Positions 32,946 to 32,950 of a stretch of 32,950 bases of DNA are shown here, piece by piece (position 1 is the stretch's first letter; every line of letters starts with the position of its first letter). Position numbers and translations under genes: made by a program. The notes beneath the pieces were generated by a model. It was not told the origin of the DNA, searched no databases, and saw only the letters and a program-made list of their open reading frames with translations. The stretch lies in NCBI GenBank assembly GCA_949296355.1, contig CASFPS010000018.1:1-32950 (forward strand). Direction: 5' to 3'. This DNA comes from an uncultured bacterium. Lineage in GTDB: Bacteria; Cyanobacteriota; Vampirovibrionia; Gastranaerophilales; Gastranaerophilaceae.

Positions 32946-32950
32946 GTGTC

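Larger units (their letters stand above)
32642..32950. other. Intergenic region with repeat-like hairpins, no gene seen
   Basis: Contents: a GGGGTAAATG copy (reverse complement, 32710-32724 area), the pairing block CCCC GGAGA GGGG (32721-32733), a perfect 11-bp hairpin TCGAGAGCCCC/GGGGCTCTCGA (32755-32781) and a compound hairpin block from about 32850 to the window end. GC content is higher than in the coding sequence around it. Confidence 0.5.

Overview
The window looks like the chromosome of a low-GC, anaerobic, gut-type bacterium. My best guess is a Gastranaerophilales/Melainabacteria-like, non-photosynthetic relative of Cyanobacteria. This rests on several observations: AT-rich codon use, a membrane pyrophosphatase, a superoxide reductase plus ferritin pair for oxygen defence, an envelope with a TolC-type outer membrane channel (so Gram-negative), a short flagellin, and several proteins carrying a short N-terminal F-[TK]-[GA] tag. 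I could not run a search, so the lineage is an inference.

Layout. 30-2465 (minus): H+-pyrophosphatase. 2555-2847: a strong promoter, a rearranged tRNA-Leu-like structured leader, tRNA-Leu(UAG) and a terminator. 2848-4898: an accessory strip with dispersed repeats, the 3' remnant of a serine recombinase, one small hypothetical gene and about 960 bases of unassigned sequence. This is a likely decayed mobile insertion next to the tRNA. 4899-5918: a tagged GNAT-like protein and ribosomal protein L28. 5971-9250 (minus): a four-gene operon (PfkB kinase, Cas4/RecB-like nuclease, TatD, TlyA). 9350-10814: a small tagged protein and flagellin. 11039-12297: FabI and a secreted thioredoxin-fold protein. 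12287-16806: a complete tripartite drug-efflux locus (TolC-like channel, MarR, EmrA, EmrB) around a perfect 22-bp palindrome. 16909-17091: a 60-residue protein of unknown function.

17217-22597 (minus) is the most unusual part. It is a three-gene operon of two unrecognised multi-pass membrane proteins and a cytoplasmic-looking GH13 alpha-glucan enzyme. The first and last proteins start with the same kind of short tag seen at 4899 and 9350. An AT palindrome ending in CAGG precedes the operon and also precedes both of the other tagged genes. I put this forward as the candidate undescribed system: a set of proteins sharing an N-terminal tag and a common upstream element, one of them acting on alpha-glucan.

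22776-23649 (minus): superoxide reductase and ferritin. 23736-27847 (plus): YkgJ-like cysteine cluster protein, RlmN, a Maf/DUF115 motility accessory protein (probable flagellin glycosylation, matching the flagellin at 9921) and D-aminoacyl-tRNA deacylase, in a tight operon. 27921-29246 (minus): a dicarboxylate/amino-acid symporter. 29382-32063 (minus): valyl-tRNA synthetase. 32153-32641 (plus): a secreted hypothetical protein. The last 300 bases are intergenic repeat-like hairpins.
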